A stretch of DNA of 64,000 bases. It comes from Mesostigma viride. Lineage: Eukaryota > Streptophyta > Mesostigmatophyceae > Mesostigmatales > Mesostigmataceae. Below, piece by piece: positions 59,506 to 64,000 of this stretch. The translations under genes and the position numbers were made by a program. Every line of letters starts with the position of its first letter. The first letter of the stretch is position 1. The DNA is taken from NCBI GenBank assembly GCA_009746045.1, contig RPFO01000026.1, positions 4,242,899-4,306,898 of the forward strand. The letters are read 5' to 3'. The notes below the pieces were generated by a model. That model made no database searches. It was not told the DNA's origin and saw nothing but the letters and a program-made list of their open reading frames with translations.

Positions 59506-59866
59506 TACATTCTAGGCTACTTCATGCAAGGGTGGGAATGTAAGCTACCCCTGCTCTAGGTGCACCAGGGCACCTGCACCCTCATGGTCTATCACGCTAT
59601 GCCCGGGTAAGGGGGGAGCATGCCTGTGAGGGAGGAAGATCATCATGGCTATACAAGAGCTAGGACATGGCTGCTCGACAGAGAGCATCTCTCTGCACTA
59701 TGGCATAGCATGGCTAAATTCTTAATGCAACATCCATGGGGGTCCCATTATAGACAAAGCATGGCTAAATGTTGAAGGCATCATCCATGGGGGCCATTAT
59801 GGGCGCACATGCGCGTGGGCCACATACTAGGCTAAGCCTTACTAATCTACACTACTGGTATATATA
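59506..59866. repeat. TTAA-tailed retroelement of unknown type, copy 2
   Basis: Matches 57044-57297 and 57423-57530 (for example CTAGGCTACTTCATGCAAGG, CATGGCTATACAAG, GACAGAGAGCATCTCTCTGC), without the SINE-like insertion found there. Confidence 0.65.
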
Positions 59867-60100
59867 TTCCTAGTCTGAGGTGGCAGGAGGGGGCTGCCAG
59901 GGCTTGTGGTCAACGTGGATGACCGCCCCCCTCCAGTATACCGGCTTCCCCCTTGCGCTCTGCCGGAGCTGAAGGTAGGTCGGCCATAGCTCGCGTCGCC
60001 GCTGTTGCTGGGCCAGGGTCAAGTCGTCGTCCAGCGTGAAGCGAGTCTCCGAGAGCTTCTTGCGGCATTTAAGGAACGCCAGCTTGTCCGCCTATACTAC
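59867..60100 (-). pseudogene. LINE ORF1 C-terminal fragment
   Basis: Repeats 60257-60480 almost exactly (CCTAGTCTGA, GGCTGCCAGGGCTTGTGGTC). On the minus strand it encodes ADKLAFLKCRKKLSETRFTL, DDDLTLAQQQRR, GVIHVDHKPWQPP-type sequence. Confidence 0.6.
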
Positions 60101-60127
60101 TTGTATATATATATATATATATTCCTT

Positions 60128-60250
60128 TTCCATCACCATTCATCTTCATCATCCTGAACGACTCGAAAACGCGGAAAAGATAACGGCAGGCTCGAGCTAC
60201 CATGGTCCGGATTCTCCCGATTTCTGGCCTGCGCTGGTTGTCTCCTTGAT
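60128..60250 (-). mobile_element. SINE-like copy
   Basis: Reverse complement of the 57298-57406 unit, flanked by ATATATTCCT-like sequence on both sides. It separates two direct copies of the ORF1 fragment. Confidence 0.6.
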
Positions 60251-60256
60251 ATATTC

Positions 60257-60586
60257 CTAGTCTGACTGAGGTGGCAGGATCGGGGGCTGCCAGGGCTTGT
60301 GGTCAACGTGGATGACCGCCCCCTCCAGTATACCGGCTTCCCCCTTGCGCTCTGCCGGAGCTGAAGGTATATAGGTCGGCCATAGCTCGCGTCGCCGCTG
60401 TTGCTGGGCCAGGGTCAAGTCGTCATCCAGCGTGAAGCGAGTCTCCGAGATCTTCTTGCGGCATTTAAGGAACGCCAGCTTGTCCGCCATGTACTTAAAG
60501 ATGAGGAGCACGGGTGCCGGGCCAGCCTTCCCCCGCGCGCGGGGGAGGCGGACAGCTGACATGTCCAGCTCACCAGTGAGTAACAT
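60257..60586 (-). pseudogene. LINE ORF1 C-terminal domain fragment
   Basis: An open minus-strand frame of 109 residues: RLPRARGKAGPAPVLLIFKY, MADKLAFLKCRKKISETRFT, LDDDLTLAQQQRRRELWPTY, GILEGAVIHVDHKPWQPP. This pattern resembles the L1-type ORF1 C-terminal RNA-binding fold. It lacks the N-terminal coiled coil, so it is a fragment. It is the best-preserved copy in the window. Confidence 0.6.
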
Positions 60587-60935
60587 GGGGGCAAAAATGC
60601 CTCAAGAAGGTTCGTGGAGGTCTCACACAACGGTATGAAAGTGCCAAAAAATGCCCTTATAAGCCCTGCATAGAGCAAATTGAGTCCAAACATGCTAGAT
60701 ACTGGTAGGCAGCATGTCCAGGACACCAGTAGAAGGAATTTGACTTTCCAGAATTTTCCGACATCGGTTGGTCTATTTTTGGCATGTCTATTTTTAGCAA
60801 CTTTCCAGATTTTAATATAAACAAATACCATTTAGTATGCAAATAAAGAGCTCCTGGCCTGGCTATTTGCAGGTAGGCTAATGCTCATGTCTACCAACTG
60901 TGCACCAGGTGCCATGGTCATCTGACCTCATTTGG
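60587..60935. other. unassigned sequence
   Basis: No supported gene or repeat. Confidence 0.35.
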
Positions 60936-61440
60936 TGACAAACTGCCACCAAATGCTAGCAAAAATGCACTGCTTCACCACATCTCCTTGCAGTTTCCAT
61001 AGAAGATGTGTTCAGTCGAGGCTGGAAATTTGCAATCACATTGCACATCATAAATGTAGACATGGCACAAAAACTCAGGTCCATCGTACTGTATTTGGTA
61101 ACAAAATGCCACCAAATGCTAGCAAAAATGTGCGTTTTTCGCGTTTATTAGACACATTTCATGACAGTTTTCATACAAGATGTGCGAAGTTGGGGCTGGA
61201 AACTTGCAAGCATATTAAATATCATCAGAGTAGACATTGCACAAAATTTCAGGTCCGTTGTACTTCATTCATTGACAGCTCGCTACCAAATGTGAGCAAA
61301 AATGTGCGTTTTTTGCATTTCCGCCACATTTCTTGCAGTTTCCCATGCCAGATGTGCTCAGTTGAGGCTGAAAACAAGCGCGCATGTTAATCATCATCAT
61401 TTCAGACATTGCACAAAACTTCAGGTCCATCAAGTGTCAT
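60936..61440. repeat. diverged tandem repeat of about 170 bp, three units
   Basis: The order TACCAAATG.GAGCAAAAATG, CACATTTC.TG.CAGTTT, GATGTG..CAGT.G.GGCTGGAAA, GACATTGCACAAAA.TCAGGT recurs with a spacing of about 165-172 bp. An old array of unknown origin. Confidence 0.7.
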
Positions 61441-63180
61441 TGGGTTCACTGGTCCATGCAACACCTGCCAGTTTCCAGCTAATCACTCAACCTTGGATGC
61501 AAAGTTCTTTTGTAACGGTATGGCCAACTCCCACCAACTGTGTTGCTAACTGTTCAGACCTTGCACAGATAATATAACACAACTTTTGTGACACATAGAC
61601 AAAGATATATGAATATGAACAGTGGCTAGACATGGCTGTATATATGTGCATATGGCCATGCTCAGGCAATTTTCAAGTAGGGGCTTGTTAGACATAAGAA
61701 CTGCCAGCTGTCACGTTCGCTAGCATGATCAGTTCAAACCCACAGCATGCACGGTAGTCGCAAACTCAGCTTGGCAATGTAATAATCTAATCATGCCAGG
61801 CATCTTGGCCGTCGGCATGGCTGCGATGTGTTTTGTGCGCCTTGATTCGGTAGCAGCACATCCCTTGGCAACCGGCCCGCCTGACTAAGGTTGCCACACA
61901 TGGTCCTCTGCATCACCATGGATGTCCCCATGTCCCTGTCTCTGTTATAGGGGTTCACGTTGCTGGCAATGCAGCTTCCAAGTTGGACTAGATCTCCTCA
62001 GCCAGCGCTGTGGTGCATAGCCAGACAGCTCATACACTGCTCAGTTGCTACCTCGAGGTTGCCGGCTTGAAATGTGCCACCAAAGGACTGCACTTGGCCG
62101 CCATCATACCTAGCATGAAGAAGCCACTGCACAACCCCGGTGAGCCGCTTGGCCACCATACCGCAGTTGTCTTCAACAGATAGTGCAAGGCCAATGGCCT
62201 CTTCACAGGCACGTGCCTTGTGCTCATGCTCTTGCTCTGGCCCTTGTCAGCATGAGATGCATGCCCTTGCATGCTTCACCATGTTTCTCCAAGCCATCCG
62301 TGACTACTTGCTTCAGAAATGTCATTCAACTCCTGCACGTCCTCAGCCAGACTGTCAAACTAGCTGGTGCCCCATCCCTCACTTTGGTGAGGACTGCGAT
62401 TCTGGCTAGCAGCTTAGCGATCGTGCGTGGTTGTGCCTGAGTTTCTGGGTGAGTGGCAGTGGCATTGGAGCAAGAGGTGTTGAGCATGTGCGTGTGTCTA
62501 TCCTCTTGACAAACAACCCCTCGCACCGCTGACATTGAGGAGTTTGGCCATGTGCCAGGTTGCCAGAATTCCGCAAACATGCATCATAGGGAAATAAAGG
62601 ATGGCTGGTTGTGCACACGACATGAGAAAACAAAACACACATACCTATCAGGAGGGCAGGCTTGGGTTGCTTCATTGGCACTGGTTGCAGCGTGCGTAAT
62701 AATAGCCCGCCATTGGCTCATCCACCCGTGCCCTTGGCAAGCACGCACAGCCTGAACTGCATGAACTGCATGGATGCGGCCGTCCAGGATGCCTTCTGCT
62801 CATCATTCAGGGGTGTGAAGGCAGCTTGGGTGCTGGCGTGTAGGGCAGCTTGGGTGCTGCATGGCGTGCAAGGCAGCTTGTGCATCAGTGTTTGCCGCCC
62901 GGCCGTGTGGCAGCACAGGTAGCTGGCCTAGCCCGGCCACTGTCCTCTCTCCGCTCTCACGCAATATGCCATCCTCTCCACAAACCATGACAGTTCTCAT
63001 GTGCATGCATGTCTTAAGATGCTTGTTGAAGGCAGATGCTTTCAGCTTAGAGATGGTGGGCACGTATGCAGTGGGTGTTACGGACTCACAAGCATGTACG
63101 TGAAGCCATCAAGCATCCAAGAAAGCCACCACTTGCTTCTGGGTTTTCCATCAATCTTCGTGGTCAACCATGTCATGCAA
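61441..63180. other. unassigned sequence
   Basis: No gene family recognised in either orientation. GGCAGCTTGGGTGCTG-type short repeats at 62821-62880 are the only visible structure. Confidence 0.4.
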
Positions 63181-63182
63181 CA

Positions 63183-64000
63183 TTACTTGCCGTGAGCACA
63201 ATGCCAATAAATTGCAGCATGTACAACTAGAGCGAAGCAACAGCTTGGTGATCCATAGCCCTGCCTGCAAATCATTGCCATCGGCGGCAATAGCGCTGCA
63301 AGGCTGCCAGCCAGCCCGTAATATCTTGCCCGCAATCCATCATGCAACCTTCCTAATATCCGTGTGAAGAATTCCTTGACATCCCTAGCCTCTAAGGTAA
63401 CCTGTACGTCGCTGATGTGAAGAAAAGGCTCGCCATGAAACCGTAGCTCGCTATACGATTCATGACGCACTTCCCGTAAGATAAGAAGATGACCAAAAGA
63501 GAAACTCCGGAGATGGGGAACTGGTAACATATTCATCCGTGACAAGGTCAGGGCTTCAACAAGGAGTGAATTCGCCCATAGATATGAGTATGGGAACATA
63601 CCGCTCGGAGGTATCCATGTCTGCCTTGCGCTTGATGTCTGTTTCGCACACCCCGCCGCAGAAAGTCGTTCCGGCATTCACCTGCTGACCGCAGTTTGTG
63701 CATGTCCAGAGGCTGATAAAAGCCCCAACATCGTGGGCGTCTTTAGAGTCCACAAAGCCTGCATTAAACATGAAGTTCGGGCAAACGCAGATATATACGA
63801 AGAATGGGTCTGCCAAGCCTGACGCAGCCTTGAAATTGGTCGGAAATATGCGGTAGCTCAGGAAAAAAAAATTGCAGCGGTAATGAAGAAAGTCGTTCGG
63901 TCAAAGTCTTTAGAATTAAAAAATGCGTCGTTTGTGATGGAAACCCCGATCTTAGGGCGCACTTCATCGGGAAAATTTTTTGCTGCGGTCAGGTGGGGTC
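63183..64000 (-). CDS. partial unidentified gene at window edge
   Basis: Three minus-strand open stretches look protein-like. 63860-63998 reads AAKNFPDEVRPKIGVSITND and FFNSKDFDRTTFFITAA. 63620-63830 reads ADPFFVYICVCPNFMFNAGF with a possible zinc ribbon CTNCGQQVNAGTTFCGGVC. 63183-63560 reads FGHLLILREVRHESYSELRF and GEPFLHISDVQVTLEARDVK. Stops between them imply introns (a GTATGT after DMDTSER near 63600 would be a donor) or decay. I do not recognise the family. The 5' end lies beyond the window. Confidence 0.35.

Overview
The window is eukaryotic nuclear DNA. It has spliced exons with GT-AG borders, LINE, tyrosine-recombinase and DNA-transposon families, long satellites, a Pol III 5S rRNA gene, and G/C-rich exons in AT-richer repeats. 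I infer a green alga or a relative: the tyrosine-recombinase retrotransposon has the split direct repeats of the Volvox Kangaroo/PAT group, and the main gene is a UGT80-type sterol glucosyltransferase with a long C-terminal extension. The species cannot be fixed from sequence alone.

Layout. 0-12.4 kb is a transposon graveyard: LINE ORF1, reverse-transcriptase and restriction-like-endonuclease fragments, a 1.5 kb hAT-like element with a perfect 8-bp target duplication (1572-3082), and a 1.7 kb TTAA-flanked element sitting inside a LINE reverse transcriptase (6157-7855). 12.4-25.0 kb is a three-level nest. A TTAA-type element (12424-25017) is split by an element with perfect 38-bp inverted ends and a TA duplication (12847-22804). 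That element in turn carries a complete DIRS/Kangaroo-like retrotransposon (17287-22743). 25.3-42.1 kb is one minus-strand gene for a sterol 3-beta-glucosyltransferase. Its first seven recognised exons join in perfect phase, and its introns are filled with satellites: (GGGAGA)n of 1.26 kb, (CCCCTCA)n, (CCCT)n, three (AG)n tracts and a 1.35 kb 21-bp minisatellite. 42.1-44.1 kb is more satellite DNA. 44.1-48.1 kb is mostly unassigned, with a second hAT-like element (46625-48084). 48-53.5 kb and 56-60.6 kb are LINE and SINE-like debris. Between them lie an intronless VOC-family gene (54743-55195, minus) and a 5S rRNA gene (about 55724-55843, plus). The last kilobase holds the edge of an unidentified minus-strand gene.

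Function. Only three host units are well supported: the sterol glucosyltransferase, the VOC protein and the 5S rRNA gene. Nothing suggests that they work together. The more unusual biology is in the mobile elements: nested insertions with datable borders, filled and empty site pairs, a 2A-like motif between the RNase H and recombinase parts of the DIRS polyprotein, and a recurrent 3'-terminal hairpin plus TTAA tail on otherwise different retroelements.
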